Of a DNA stretch of 64,000 bases, positions 10,948 to 22,421 are shown one piece after another (the first letter of the stretch is position 1; every line of letters starts with the position of its first letter). The stretch comes from Thalassia testudinum (lineage: Eukaryota; Streptophyta; Magnoliopsida; Alismatales; Hydrocharitaceae), in assembly GCA_037157565.1 (NCBI GenBank), contig JAZHRO010000014.1:99603501-99667500 (forward strand), given 5' to 3'. Made by a program: the position numbers and the translations under genes. The notes beneath the pieces are model-generated. The model worked only from the letters and a program-made list of their open reading frames with translations. It made no database searches and had not been told where the DNA came from.

Positions 10948-12518
10948 TTTTTGCTCTAGAGAAGTTTAGGTCATATCTACTTGGGTCTAAGGTGGTTATT
11001 TTTATTGATCATGCAGCAGTGAAACATCTCATTGCTAAGAAAGATTCTAAGCCACGTCTGATTAGGTGGATCCTACTCCTTCAAGAATTTGACTTGGAAA
11101 TACGTGAAAAGAAAGGAGTAGAAAATGTTGTGGCTGACCACCTGTCTCGCCTTCCTCTTAATGGCTCTCTTTCTGGAGACATTCGCGAGACATTTCCCGA
11201 TGAAACTCTGATGGTGGTAACACCAACTTTACCTTGGTATGCAGACACTGTAAATTACTTGGTCACTGAACAAACTCCTGGCTCTTGGGATGAGCAGAAA
11301 AGAAAGAGATTCATTTCTCAAGCAAGATATTTTCATTGGGAAGAGCCAGAATTATTTAGAATTGGACAAGACCAAGTATTGAGACGTTGTGTGCCTGATG
11401 AGGAACAACAAAGTGTGCTAAGTTTTTGCCATGAACTTCATTGTAGAGGACACTTTGGTGCTAAGAAAACTGCTTTTAAGGTTCTCCAGTTTGATTTTTG
11501 GTGGCATTCTTTATTTAAGGATTCTCATAATTTTGTTATGGCCTGTATTAGATGTCAATGGACTGGAACGATTGGGAAGAAGAACGAAATGCCTCAACAA
11601 CCTATTCAATCTGTTGAAATTTTTGATGTGTGGGGAATTGACTTTATGGGCCCCTTCCCGTCGTCCCATGGTTTTGAATATATCTTGGTGGCAGTTGATT
11701 ATGTCTCTAAGTGGATAGAGGCCATTCCTATGCGCACAAATGACCACTCTGTGGCTTTGAAATTTGTGAAGGCCAATATCATATCCCATTTTGGCTGCCC
11801 CAAGACTATTATAAGTGATGGGAGACCTCATTTTCGAAACCACCACTTCAATCGATTAATCAGGAGTTTGGGAGTGACTCACAAGGTTGCTACCCCTTAC
11901 CATCCTTAGACAAGTGTCCAGGTTGAAGTGTCAAATAGGGAGATAAAAAATATTTTGGAAAAGACCGTTAGACCTGATAGGAAAGATTGGTCCCAAAAGC
12001 TCGATGATGCTTTGTGGGCTTATCGAACGGCCTATAAGACCTCTTTGGGTACTTCTCCCTTTTGGATTGTGTATGGAAAAGCGTGCCATTTACCTGTTGA
12101 GTTGGAACATAAAGCACTTTGGGCTATTTGAAGTGTTAACATGGATTTAGAGAAGGCAGGTAAGGCACGACTTCTAGAATTAAGTGAACTTGAGGAGCTG
12201 AGGAATGATGCTTATGACACCTCTCAAGCTTATAAAGAAAGAACTAAGGTCTTGCATGATAAGTTTATTCTTCGAAAGACCTTTGAGCCCAACCAACAAG
12301 TCTTGCTTTTCAATTCCAGACTTAAGCTTTTTCCTGGGAAGTTAAAATCTTGTTGGGATGGGCCTTACATAATCACCAAAGTTTTTCCACATGGAGCTGT
12401 GGAGATCAAAAATCCTTCCTCTTCAGCAACTCCCTTTATCATCAATGTTCAACAGTTAAAACCGTACATAACTTTAGATGGCCATCTGGTTGACGAAGTC
12501 AATCTTGAGGAGCCTTAG
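10948..12518 (+). pseudogene. RNase H end and integrase, Athila-like
   Basis: RNase H ends with [14 protein letters not shown] sequence and [10 protein letters not shown], then [13 protein letters not shown] and VADHLSRL. Integrase begins with the HHCC zinc site ([12 protein letters not shown] then CIRCQ). The catalytic core shows [10 protein letters not shown] (first Asp), IISDGRPHF (second Asp; GGSHF is usual, so GRPHF is changed) and VEVSNREIK (Glu). The C-terminal GPY/F-type module is WDGPYIITKVFPHGAVEI. A TAG at 11907 splits HP from TSVQVEVS, and a TGA lies at 12129. The frame ends at a normal-looking TAG at 12516. Confidence 0.92.
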
Positions 12519-12570
12519 CTCCTACCATTCTTCGCCTCAGGTAATATCTTCCTTTAGCTATTTTTGTTTT

Positions 12571-12606
12571 CAATGAGGACATTGTTTGAACCAGGCATGG
12601 GGGAGA
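12571..12606 (+). other. Internal stem-loop plus purine module after pol
   Basis: CAATG-AGGA-CATTG forms a short hairpin, followed eight bases on by CAGGCATGGGGGAG. It repeats the layout of the 3' polypurine tract module at 13702-13739 and is present at the matching place in the other elements of this window (46461, and on the minus strand 23512 and 63530). Confidence 0.65.
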
Positions 12607-13701
12607 GGACTTGAGGCATTTTGTTTATAGCATGCATATAAAAAATTGAAAATGACAAAAAAAAAAAGAAAGTTTTGAGCTTAACTGGCTAAGTCTGCAT
12701 TCTTAAGCAAATCAAAACTCTAGGATAGACTAAATTAATTCTAGGGTCAAACTCTAGCAGCTAAATGAGCTGCTAGCTTTAGACCTTTAGGGTCCTTTGT
12801 GGACTTAAAAACTTAAGTAGGAGTTAAGTTGCAGACCATTCCTCAAGAGGTTGAGGAAGGGAAGCTAGGGTTTGAGTTAAAAGCTGGGGTAGTACCTGGA
12901 GTCTTGTTCTACCTTTTGGTTTACGGGTCCTTGTAACCCAAGCATCCAAATTTCACACACTTGGTCTGATAATTAACTTAATTTCTTTCTTTCTGAAAAG
13001 AGATTTGGTTCTCTTAGTTTTGACTTAGGAGAGGCTTGAAAACACATTTTGATTGGAAGAGTTCCCGCCGCAGGAGAGGTGGAGTATATACCCACCTTGA
13101 GGATGCGATGATAATATATTACCTCCTCGATCCTTGTCTCTTAGGATATCCATCCTACTCGGGGCATGTAAGTGCATTATGCGGTTCAGGTAACCATGGG
13201 CGGCCCTATCTCAAAGTGCCGATTGCCATAGGCCTAAATTCGCTTAAGAAATCCATGGGTGATACTATCTCAAAGTGTTGATTGCCAGGAGTTCTTGGGG
13301 TCATTATGGGCGGTGCTATATCGAAGCATCGAAAGCCAGGCACCCTTCGAGGTATGGTAATGGGGACAATGAATCCGACACAAACCGTGTTGATAGCTGA
13401 TCTGAGGTTAGACTTAGAAGAATCAAACAAAAATATATATATATATGTATAAACTTTTTCCTTTCACTCAAATAACTCAGACCAATGCACAGGCACGGAT
13501 GCTTTAATCTCAGGTATCAATAAACTTTAGGGTAGAGTCAAAAATCAGGGAAACTTGTGCCTACAACTCGTCTTTAGCCGACCTAGTCTGTAACTTAGCA
13601 ACTACTTCGGAACCATGGGTCTAGAGTCTGAACTTAATATGCTTCTGAAGGAAGACCAAGTGAGTTGACTAGTCTACTTGGAGTGCTAGGTTTCGCTTAA
13701 T
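12607..13701 (+). other. Non-coding 3' domain between the two purine modules
   Basis: About 1.1 kb without coding capacity where some Athila elements carry an envelope-like frame. It includes short tandem units at 13190-13345 and a (TA)n run near 13433-13446. The equivalent domain in the NA elements has similar length and a related repeated motif. Confidence 0.6.
13190..13345 (+). repeat. Three imperfect tandem units in the 3' domain
   Basis: Units start at about 13194, 13253 and 13303 with CCATGGGCGG, CCATGGGTGA and TTATGGGCGG. Each is followed by CTATCTCAAAGTG-like sequence and then GATTGCCA or AAAGCCA. The period is about 50-60 bp. Confidence 0.6.
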
Positions 13702-13739
13702 TTTGCTAGGGACTAGCAAAAACTAGGCATGGGGGTATT
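13702..13739 (+). other. 3' polypurine tract with adjoining stem-loop
   Basis: TTTGCTAG-GGA-CTAGCAAA is a perfect eight-pair stem with a three-base loop, followed by AACTAGGCATGGGGGTATT and then directly by the 3' LTR. The G tract next to the LTR is the expected plus-strand primer. Confidence 0.8.
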
Positions 13740-13980
13740 TGATTAGCCCATATTTGTGGGCTATTTAAGTATTTAAGTGCCTAGGCATTAGGTTAATTCT
13801 AACATTTATTTAGCATAAATTAGGATGTAAATAGATTAATTCATATTTCTAATTTAATTACATAATTCATGCATTGCATTCATATTTTAAATGCATTTAG
13901 AATTAACTTAGAATGGCATTCATTTAATTAGTTAACCAATTAGGTACATTGGTTAAGTTAACATAAAAGTTGAGGGCTTG

Positions 13981-13990
13981 TATATAAATA
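13981..13990 (+). promoter_or_regulatory. LTR TATA box (TATATAAATA), 3' LTR
   Basis: The same box as at 4323-4332, at the same distance from the LTR start. Confidence 0.6.
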
Positions 13991-15163
13991 ACCATAATAT
14001 TTTAATAATATCCTTTATTCTTCTTTTCAGCAACGGCTCGGCTGCCGCTGCAACGCCTCCTGCCGCACTTAAGCCCTATTCATTGATTAGCGGAGAAGGT
14101 GGATCTGCTCCCGCTTGTCCATTCAAATTCGTGCAAGCAGCTACAAAAAGAGGAGAGAGGTTGTCGAGCAGGGTAGGCCTCCACCACAACCCACACTGTG
14201 CAGAGAGTCCCTCTCTTCCATTCCATACCGTCGGCCTCAACCGCGGCGACGACCCTCCACCACCGTGGGCGTGTGGTGTGACAGGCCACACTGTCATCCG
14301 GAGGTCGTACGCATTACCGTGAGCACCTCGCCATGCACCTCCCTCACCGTCGTCACCAACAACCACTGTCGCAGCTACTGCAATCACTCCTCAGCCAGTT
14401 AAGACGTCCGGGAAGTTTCCCGGACGTCTGAAACTTCGACACTCCCACTCCAGTAGCAACCACCCTCGCCTACTTCACCTCCAGCACCTGAATCACCAGC
14501 CCTCACCCGCTCACCTGAACTGACAACTCTCCAGCCGCGCGCAAGGCGGGCACGGCCAGCTGCCTTCTCACGCCTGCAGCCTTCGTCCGCGCACCTGAAG
14601 CGCCAGCCCTCATCCGCACGCCCTCCAGCCTTTGTGTGCACCCGCACCCACCGCCAATAGTGCACGCACCCGCCTGCAGCCTTCCCGCGTCTGCAGTCCC
14701 CTCGCCGCTACCTGCAGTGCCACACCAGTGCATGTGCGCATCCACGCCTTCCGCCAAAAGCAATGCACCCACACCTCCCACCAGCGTGCAGCACCGGCTG
14801 CAGCGCTCACCCGCATGCCTGCAGTAGAGCCGCCCTCCTCCAGCGCACCTCCAGTACACTGCAGAACATGCGCCACCTCCATGTGCACCCTGCAGTAGCA
14901 GTAGCCACATACGCCAGCAGTGCCACCTCCGCGCGCGTGTAGTCCTGCGCGCACACCTCCTCGCCAGGACACCAGCCGCGCCTGCCCACGCCGCATGGCC
15001 TGCGGCACTTCAGCACCATTGGCAGCCACCTTCGCTGGAGCTCCGTCTAGCCAGTTCTGGCCACCGCGTAACTCGCCGCCACCACCATTGCGAAGCTCTC
15101 AGTCCAAAGAACTTCCTTCGAGCTTCCCGCCTCCAGCCGTCAACTCCTCTTCGCACATGGCCA

Positions 15164-15180
15164 AGGGGAATAAATCCCCT
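15164..15180 (+). terminator. Polyadenylation signal in a hairpin, 3' LTR
   Basis: Identical to the 5' LTR copy: a perfect six-pair stem with AATAAA in the loop. This is the copy that would end the transcript. Confidence 0.5.
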
Positions 15181-15529
15181 GTTTTGCTACAGTATCCATG
15201 CCATTAATAATTACATTTTCTACCATTGTCATCTTTTAATGTTATTTTATTGAATCTACATTGCAACTAATATCCTCTAGTTATTAAGAATTGCTATTTC
15301 AGCATGATTTCTTGATTCAACCTTAATCTGAAGGCAATTTTGGCTTGATTCTTGTCTAAACTAACTACGAACAAACATTTTTAACCGGTGTGAATTTAAA
15401 TACGTCATTGCCTCCCTGTGGAAACGACCCGCTCTTCTGCGAGCGGTTATTTCTTTTTAAATATTGATTAATCGATTTTTCCACCACATAAAACTACAAA
15501 CGATTTTAAAGCGAACAATCAACTCGTCA

Positions 15530-15534
15530 GTTCA
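15530..15534 (+). repeat. Target-site duplication GTTCA, right copy
   Basis: Identical to 4077-4081. Perfect 5-bp duplication typical of Ty3/gypsy integration. Confidence 0.95.
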
Positions 15535-17030
15535 ATTTCTGCAGTTGAATGAATATCCTTCCTCGGGTGTGGAATTTACTTGGAGCAATGGGAATGGGTT
15601 GGCTTCTAGGCTGGATAGATTCTTCGGGAATGTGGACATCCTTGTTAGATTTCAATTGTCGAATGTGAGTAGGTTGAGCCGACCCTTTTCAGATCATACC
15701 CTGTTGGTATAGGATAGTGGGGAAGAAAACCAGGTTGGATCCTACTTCAAAATGAAATGCTCGTGGCCGTATGAATCGGGTTTTTACCAGATGATCATCT
15801 CTTGGTGGAGAGCTAAAGAGGTCCAGGGATCTGCCACTGGCAGGTTGTCAGCCAAGTTGGCTAGTTTGCACATGATCTTGAAAGAGTATGGATCTACTGT
15901 TGGTTTGCTGAGGGGACAGAGGAGAAGGGAAGCTCTGAGTAAAATTCAGGAGCTGGACTCCAAAGAAGAAGCTGGTCGGTTGTCTGAAGATGAGTTGGTT
16001 GAAAGAAAAATGTGGCAGGGTGTGGTTCTTGATGAAGACCTAAAACAAGAAATCGATTGGAGGGAGAGATCTAGGCAGCTATGGCTTAAGGAGGGGGATG
16101 CCAATCAAAGTTTTTTCATCTTGCAGCTAGTTCTCGGAGATGTGCTAATTTTATTTCCTCTATTCTATGTGGTGGACATAGGGTCTCTTCTGACCAAGAG
16201 ATTAAATCTGAAGCCATCAAATATTTTAGAGAGGCATCTTGGGCATCTAAGAGGGGGAATTGGAGAATGGCAGGAAATGAAGGTCCTAGGGTGTCGAGTG
16301 AATAGGCTGAGCACTTGACGGCACCTATTACTGAACAGAAGACCTTGCAAGCAATCAGTGAATTAAATGTGGAAGGCTCTCCGAGCCCTGATGGAGTACA
16401 GGTTTTCTTTTACAAGGAGATGTGGGGTGTGGTGGGTAAGGAGGTGATGGATGTTATCAGAGAGTTTGAGGTGGGGAATGCGGGTTTTAAGAGGATTAAC
16501 AAGTCTTACCAGTTTCTTTTGCCTAAATTAATGGGAGCAGAGAACTTTTCTGAGTTCAGGCCGATTTCCCTCTCAAACTCCATCTACCTTATCATCAGCA
16601 AGACCTTGGCTAATAGGCCGAGAGTTGTCTTACAGGATCTGATTCATCCAGTGTAGGCTGCCTTCTTGCCCAACAGATCTCTTCAAGAATCCTTCATTTT
16701 GGCTCAAGAAATGGTTAATGGATGGCATCGAAGGAAGTGCAAGGCATTCATGTGGAAAGTGGATTTCCAGAAGGCCTATGATTCGATCTCTTGGTTGTAT
16801 CTATGGGAGATATTTAGAAGAAGAGGATTTCCCCCTCTTTGGATCACTACGGCTTCTTTTTCGCCTTTGGTCAAAGGAAAGCCATGTGGAGCATGGATCC
16901 AACCTCTGCAGGGGGTTAGACAAGGATGCCCCCTAGCCCCATTGATCTTCAACCTTGCCGTGGACAGGCTTGCAAGGTATGCTTGCAAATTGGCTAAGGT
17001 GGGAATTATTAAAGGGTACTCACTGTCTAA
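15535..17030 (+). pseudogene. LINE ORF2, end of the endonuclease and first half of the reverse transcriptase
   Basis: The endonuclease resumes directly after the target duplication with FTWSN, SRLDRF and SDHTLL, the last being the conserved Ser-Asp-His site. A linker rich in charged residues follows. The reverse transcriptase then shows FRPISLSNSIY, AAFLPNRS, the motif A region FQKAYDS and the motif B region GVRQGCPLAP. Stops occur at about 15710, between 16130 and 16320 (a frameshifted stretch), and at 16654. The piece ends at 17030 in TCTAA, the target site of the solo LTR, just before the catalytic YADD-type box. Confidence 0.88.
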
Positions 17031-17212
17031 TGATGAGTCCATTTTAATGGACTAATATTATGCCTAAGTAACTTTAATTATGTCTTTTACGTTTGTTAAT
17101 AACTATATTAAGTTATAGAAGGTTTACATACATCATAATTTATGTTTACATTTATTCTATAACTTAATAGGTTCTTTTTATGTGCAGGAAAAATAATTGC
17201 AAAAAGGAGGGG

Positions 17213-17233
17213 AAAAGGATAAATTATCCTTTT
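17213..17233. repeat. Perfect 10-bp-arm palindrome in the solo LTR
   Basis: AAAAGGATAA and TTATCCTTTT pair perfectly around one base. Confidence 0.85.
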
Positions 17234-17300
17234 GCAAATCACCGACGGCTGTTTTTTTCCCCATTCTCCGGGGAACCCTCAACAGCCGCCGGCCAGAGAT

Positions 17301-17328
17301 AGTTAAGGGATTTGAAAATCCCTTAACT
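17301..17328. repeat. Perfect 13-bp-arm palindrome in the solo LTR
   Basis: AGTTAAGGGATTT and AAATCCCTTAACT are perfect complements separated by GA. Confidence 0.85.
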
Positions 17329-18781
17329 CTCGGAGGTGTAATGGAGAATTTAAAAGGAAGAGGTGGGGAGCAAAGGAGAATCATCTTCATCGACGAGTCC
17401 TTCCTCCCCCTGGGGGGATATCCTTCCTCTCCACTATGGAGAGAGTATGCACTGTGGAGAAGGTGCACCACCTCCTCTTGCCCTAGCCAAGCCAACGTGC
17501 CATCACCCTCCTAAGAGCCCGCAGGCGCAACACCAAAAAGCCCTCCAGCACCCCCTACTGCAAGCAGTTCTTCAAGCTCACAAGCTCACACACGCCCCTG
17601 CAAGACACACGTAGCACGCAACCTCGTGCCTTCCTACCTTTCCAGCACCTTCACGCCTCTCCCACACCTCAACCTCGCCCGTGCGCCTACCTTCCAGCCA
17701 CCGCTCCAGCCTGCCATGCAGCGCAAGCACCTGCCCGCACACCATCTCCAGCGCCCCCCCGTGCTGCAGGCGCTCTCAACCGCACGCCCTGCTACAGGCT
17801 CACACACCATCTCCAGCGCGCCCCCCCTCCACCCTGCAGGCATCCCAGCCAGTGCCTCAACCTTGTCCACATGCCATCAGCTTGCCTGCACACCAGTGCC
17901 CCCTGCAAATCAGCATGCCCTACCGCTCGTCCCTCCAACCACTGCAGGCGCTCACGCCCTCTTAGCCCGTGCGCCTCTCCCTTCAGCGCCATCTGCAGGC
18001 GCATCGCTCCACCGTCCTGCAGACCGCCGCCCATCTGCAGGTGCACCAGCAAGCGCCTTCCCCTGCACCAGTGCGCACGCCTCCACCCGCGTCACCAGCT
18101 GTAGGCATCACAACAGCACCGCCGCCTTCTTGCTCCAATTGACCGGCACTTCGGCCACCTCCGTCGGCTGCCGATGGCCACCTCCGGCCACGCCGCTGCC
18201 ACCGTTGCGTAGCTCTCGTCAAGCTGCACCTCCCTGTCGATTCTCGCGGCCAACCGTGCGCGGCCGCGCACGCGAGGAGAGAGGAGAGATCCCCTATTTT
18301 CCTCTCAATTAAAATTTACATTCGATGCCATTGCCACCAATTTGATTATTATTATTATTATTATATTATGGCAGAATTGCATTCAAACACTCATAGTTCT
18401 TTACAATTGCATGGTATTGATATTAACTAGTTTAAAGATTGATTTTGGGCTTAACTTAAGTACTAATTGTCTTTAGTACACGTCACGTGAAAACTGCATG
18501 AATTCATCCTAAATTTATTCAGGATTTCTTTGAGGGAAAACTACACTTATACCCTTAACTTTTTAGGTTATTGCAAATCTACTTTCCTTCACATTTTAAG
18601 TCTGATTTGAAAAGGGATTTTGCACTATCAGAAATAAAATTAAATAATTAAGTATTGATTGGATCATTGCCTCCCTGTGGACAAGACCTGCTCTTCTGCA
18701 AGTGGTTATTTTCATTATTTTTGATTAGTCAATTTTTCCACCACTTAAATACTATAATGCTAAGAGAAAAGTCGTCTATCA

Positions 18782-19696
18782 TCTAACAGGGGAAACCTGG
18801 CCCCCATTTTACAATATGCAGACAACACGGCGCTTTTTGTTGAAGGATCCAGGTTTGAGGCACATGCTCTGGGGCTACTGGTGAATATTTTTGGTGACAT
18901 TTCAGGCTTATGTCTGAATAAGGATAAATCAATTTTGATTTGCTTTGGCATGAATGAACAGGAGTAGAGGGAGTTGGAGGGTGTTTTGGGGTCACCCCAA
19001 GCTAAATTGCTGCTGAGATACCTTGGTCTACCTCTGAGGGCCACAAAATTGAAGAAATCAGATTGGGATGTTCTTTTTGAGAGGGTGTCTGGAAAGTTGA
19101 AGTGCTGGAGTAGTAGATTCCTACCTAAAGGTGGAAGATTAATCCTACTCAATTCAGTCATAACAGCCATACCAATTTTCTACTTCAGCATTTTTAAGGC
19201 CCCTAAATGTGTTTGGAAGAGATTGGATACTATAAGGAAGAGATTCTTCTAGAAGGGTGCAGGTCATGAGGGCGGATTCATGTAGCGCATCAGATGGAAT
19301 TGTATTTGCAGACCTAAGGAGATTGGGGGGTTGGGAATTAAAGCTCTTAAAGAATTCAATGAAGCCTTGTTGCTAAAATGGGCCATCAGGATTCTGGATG
19401 GCAAGGAGGGGTTGATGGAGGACATGATCAGGGATTGCTATGGTGGATCTAACAGTAGTTTGCAAAGGCTTCAGCCGAAGAAACCTTCTCCCTTTTGGCG
19501 TTCAGTGATTTCTGCAGTCACCAGCTATTAGCATCTGCTGCAACCCAAGCTCGGAGATGGTAGAGGCTTCAGTTTATGGAAAGAGCGATGGCCTGACTTG
19601 GGCCTGCTGAAAGAGGTCTATCCGAGCATGTATGATGCTGTTGCAGATAAGGAAGCCATAGTTAGCAGTCTGTGGTCTCAGGAAGAAGGATGCGAG
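18782..19696 (+). pseudogene. LINE ORF2, second half of the reverse transcriptase
   Basis: Starting from the second TCTAA copy, the frame reads NLAPILQYADN, placing motif C (YADN instead of YADD) exactly where the upstream piece stopped. Downstream are LCLNKDKS, YLGLPLR, KLKCWSSRFLPKGGR and IGGLGIKAL, typical of plant L1 thumb and connection regions. Stops are present near 18966, 19252, 19282 and 19531. The piece is cut at 19696 by the minus-strand Athila-like element. A change of the second catalytic Asp to Asn is expected in a decayed copy. Confidence 0.88.
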
Positions 19697-22383
19697 TGAA
19701 AAGAGTTTATGGTCGGGCCCCGATAGGTTGTGTTAATATGGTGATTTTATCGTTGAAATGAGTATAGTGGTTAACCTAAATCGAGCCTAACCATCTCTTT
19801 ACAAAATTTTTTACCTGGCCTACTTGATTTTATCTTGGTCACTTTTAGGCCAAGGGTCGAACTCAGGGAAGTGGGATTAGAAGAAGTTTCTGCGCCTTTC
19901 CTACAACAAATCTCTTCCATTCGTTTATTGTGTTTTTGGTGTTTTTCTATTTAAGATTTTTTTCTGATAATTTTTTGTCCTTGAGGTACACCCTCAAACT
20001 CAAGTTCTTGGCTTTAAGACAAATTAGGGTTCCCAAAACTGGTCTTGCTATTTGCAAGACTAAGTACCTGCAAGTCAAAGATTATCTTTTCTCTTTTGTG
20101 TATTTTTTTATCTTTTTAATGGCAGGAAAGAGAAACAGAAATAAAGTAAATATAGTGTATATGTATATGTATATATTATATATGTATAAAGGGGTGGGGG
20201 TGGAGGTGGAGATGGCGGTGTGGAGGTGAAGATAGCACGGTGTCGAGTCGGTCGTCGTCTAGGAAAACGTAACCAACAGGACGAAGTGCCGCGTGGAGTG
20301 TCGGATGGATGGTGGAAGATGAATGCGAACACGCTTTCTGTATGTGTGTATCGGGGAATATCAGCAACTGGTGCGGATATTCCCACGATACAACGTATGG
20401 TAAGTAATATGAAAATATATATATGTATATATGTAAATATACCTATATGTATATATATATATGGTTATAAATATATAGGTATATATGTAGTTATATATGT
20501 ATATATATATATATATAAAGATATAAATATATGTATAGATAGATATATGTATAGATATATATATATATATATGTATATGTATGTATATATAACTATATAG
20601 ATGTATATATATATGTATATATAATTATAGATATATATGTATATATGTATATATGTATAAATATATGTGTATATATATGTCTATATATATATATATGTAT
20701 ATATACTTATACTTAGTTATATAAGTAATAATATATATATATATAGATATATATATATATATTTATACGTATATAAATATATGTATATATGTAAATATAT
20801 ATGTATATATATATATAAGTATATAGATATATATATAAATATATGTATGTATATAGACTAATACATAGTTATATAACTACTAATATATGTATAGATATAT
20901 GTATATATATATGTATATAAATATATATATGTACGTATATATATATATGTATATAGTAGAGTGTAGGTGTATGTACGAGAGTGTGATTGTGTGTGTCCAT
21001 GTGTGTGCAGAGAGTGTGAGAGAGTGCTGTGAGAGAGAGAGAGAGAGCGCTCGATTCTGCTGGAGTGAAGAAGGCTGGAGTTAAGTCATCCGCGTCCTCA
21101 AGGCATCGTCTGATGGCCACAGCGCACCGCGCTGAGCGTAGGCATGCGAAGATGCACGCTGGAGGGAGTGAGCGTGAGGGAGAAGGACCGCAGTGCACCA
21201 CGCTGGATGAAGAGGCAAGTGTGGGCACAAAGAAGCTAGTGGGCGTACGCGGGCGAAGGGAGTGGGCGCACGCAGATGCAGAAGTGGGCGGGTGCGGGTG
21301 CTGGTAGATGCGGGCACACACAGATGCGTGGGCAGGCACTGGAGCAGGCGCGGGGCGGGACACGGGCGCGGGCTGGGATCGGTTGTGGCACGCCGGGTGA
21401 CCAGTTATGTGAGAAACTTGCCGGTCACTACACTGTAGCCACAGTGTTTCGCTGACTAGCGTGAACAGTGGCTACAGTGCAAGGCCGAGCTGCACTACCG
21501 GGCGTGTCTGGTCCTACGAGTGCAGTAGGTGTAAGCAGCTGGCGCGCATGCGGAGAAGCTGCGTCGGCTGCTGGCTTGCGGAGAGGCTGTTCGCGATAGG
21601 GTACGCGGAGAGGGCTGGGCCGCGGGCGAAGGAGCATGACAGGGTGCGCAGAGAGGGGCTCGGGTGTCCTGCTGGCATGTACGGTGGAGCTTGGCCGCCC
21701 GCTGCAAGGGCGCGCGGTGGCTGGTTGAGCTTCAAAGGTTGAAGCTTTATGGCAATGGCGGAATTGGCTTTAAAGGAGAAATAAAGAGAGAACCACCACG
21801 CTCACCGGCTCTTTGATGAGCTGGGCGGTGGTGGACTCACGGTGGTGATTGTGCACCACAGTGAGGTACTCTTGCCCGTAGAGTGGCTCCTCAGAAGAGG
21901 AGAGGCTGCGTATGGAGGGAGAGGGGAGGAGACGGCCTGGAGGAAGCTGCTGTGTTGGGTTTTTTTCTTTGGTGGACCAGGTTCTCTTTTAAAGAAGCCA
22001 GCCATGCCTTTTTAAAGAGGAAGAAGGCATGCACAGCCATGCCCTGGCTGTGCATGGCTCTGCATGCGGCTTGGCAGGGAGTGGCTGTGCAAGGCAAGCT
22101 GAGTAGGGAATGGCGCGAGGAAGAGGCTACCATGCATTGCAGATGCGCAGTGAAGAATTTCAAAGTCAAATAAAAATAGAAAATAAAGATGGTGAATTTG
22201 CGAAGTAGCACTTGAAGAAAATGTAAATTGCAAGGCCATTTATTTCACTCTCTTCCCCTCTCAATTAAATGCATGCATGCTTGTATTTTTACAAATGCGA
22301 CTATGGATACCTAATATGCACTGGCAATGCTAGGAAATAGCACAAGACGGCACAATTGCAGGTGTATTTTTGCGGTGCAATCA
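19697..22383 (-). repeat. 3' LTR of the minus-strand element (left-hand LTR)
   Basis: Plus-strand ends TGAAAAGAG and GGTGCAATCA. Contains the U5 box (GGGTCGAACTCAGGGAAG near 19855-19872), a TA-rich tract at about 20403-20960, and a GC-rich block at 21030-21760. Confidence 0.92.
20403..20960. repeat. TA-rich microsatellite tract in the left-hand LTR
   Basis: About 560 bp of interleaved (TA)n, TATG and TATATG units. Open frames rich in Tyr, Ile and Val here are artefacts of the repeat. Confidence 0.9.
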
Positions 22384-22421
22384 AACCCCCATGCCTATCT
22401 TTTGCAAGTCCTTAGCAAAAC
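22384..22421 (-). other. 3' polypurine tract and stem-loop of the minus-strand element
   Basis: On the minus strand, TTTGCTAAGGACTTGCAAAA forms a weakened version of the conserved hairpin, followed by GATAGGCATGGGGGTT and then the LTR start TGATTGCACC. Confidence 0.75.

Larger units (their letters stand above)
4082..15529 (+). mobile_element. Complete Athila-like Ty3/gypsy retrotransposon (plus strand)
   Basis: The 11.45-kb element has two long LTRs of about 1.79 kb, 5' TG and 3' CA ends, a perfect 5-bp target duplication GTTCA, a tRNA-Asp-like primer site, gag, protease, reverse transcriptase, RNase H and integrase in Ty3/gypsy order, and a purine tract before the 3' LTR. The gag opening (RSLKEYF, then LLPSFYG) and the long linker ending in IADIKGI are typical of the Athila lineage. 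There is no envelope-like frame after pol; instead about 1.1 kb of non-coding DNA lies between two purine modules. The coding region carries about ten stops and two frameshifts, so it is inactive. Confidence 0.93.
13740..15529 (+). repeat. 3' LTR of the plus-strand Athila-like element
   Basis: Matches the 5' LTR along its whole length, with scattered substitutions and short indels. It starts TGATTAGCCC directly after the purine tract and ends AACTCGTCA before GTTCA. The U5 box reads CCCTGTGGAAACGACCC. Confidence 0.95.
17031..18781 (+). mobile_element. Solo LTR, relative of the plus-strand Athila-like LTR
   Basis: 1751 bp starting TGATGAGTCC and ending GTCTATCA, flanked by the perfect duplication TCTAA (17026-17030 and 18782-18786) inside the LINE. 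The last part (CCTCCCTGTGGACAAGACC, then TTGATTAGTCAATTTTTCCACCAC) matches the U5 end of the LTR at 4082, so it is a related subfamily. It holds three near-perfect palindromes (17036-17053, 17213-17233, 17301-17328). The C-rich stretch 17500-18290 produces a 228-codon open frame that is most likely fortuitous. A solo LTR results from recombination between the two LTRs of a full element. Confidence 0.9.

Noticed and set aside
12519..13700. Envelope-like gene expected after pol in some Athila elements
   Set aside because: No long frame, signal peptide or membrane segment is seen in either complete element.
17626..18312. 228-codon open frame in the solo LTR
   Set aside because: Pro/Ala/Ser/His-rich product of a C-rich tract; the opposite strand is open too; the whole interval is an LTR bounded by a target duplication.
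20220..20861. Tyr/Ile-rich open frames
   Set aside because: Translation of the TA microsatellite.
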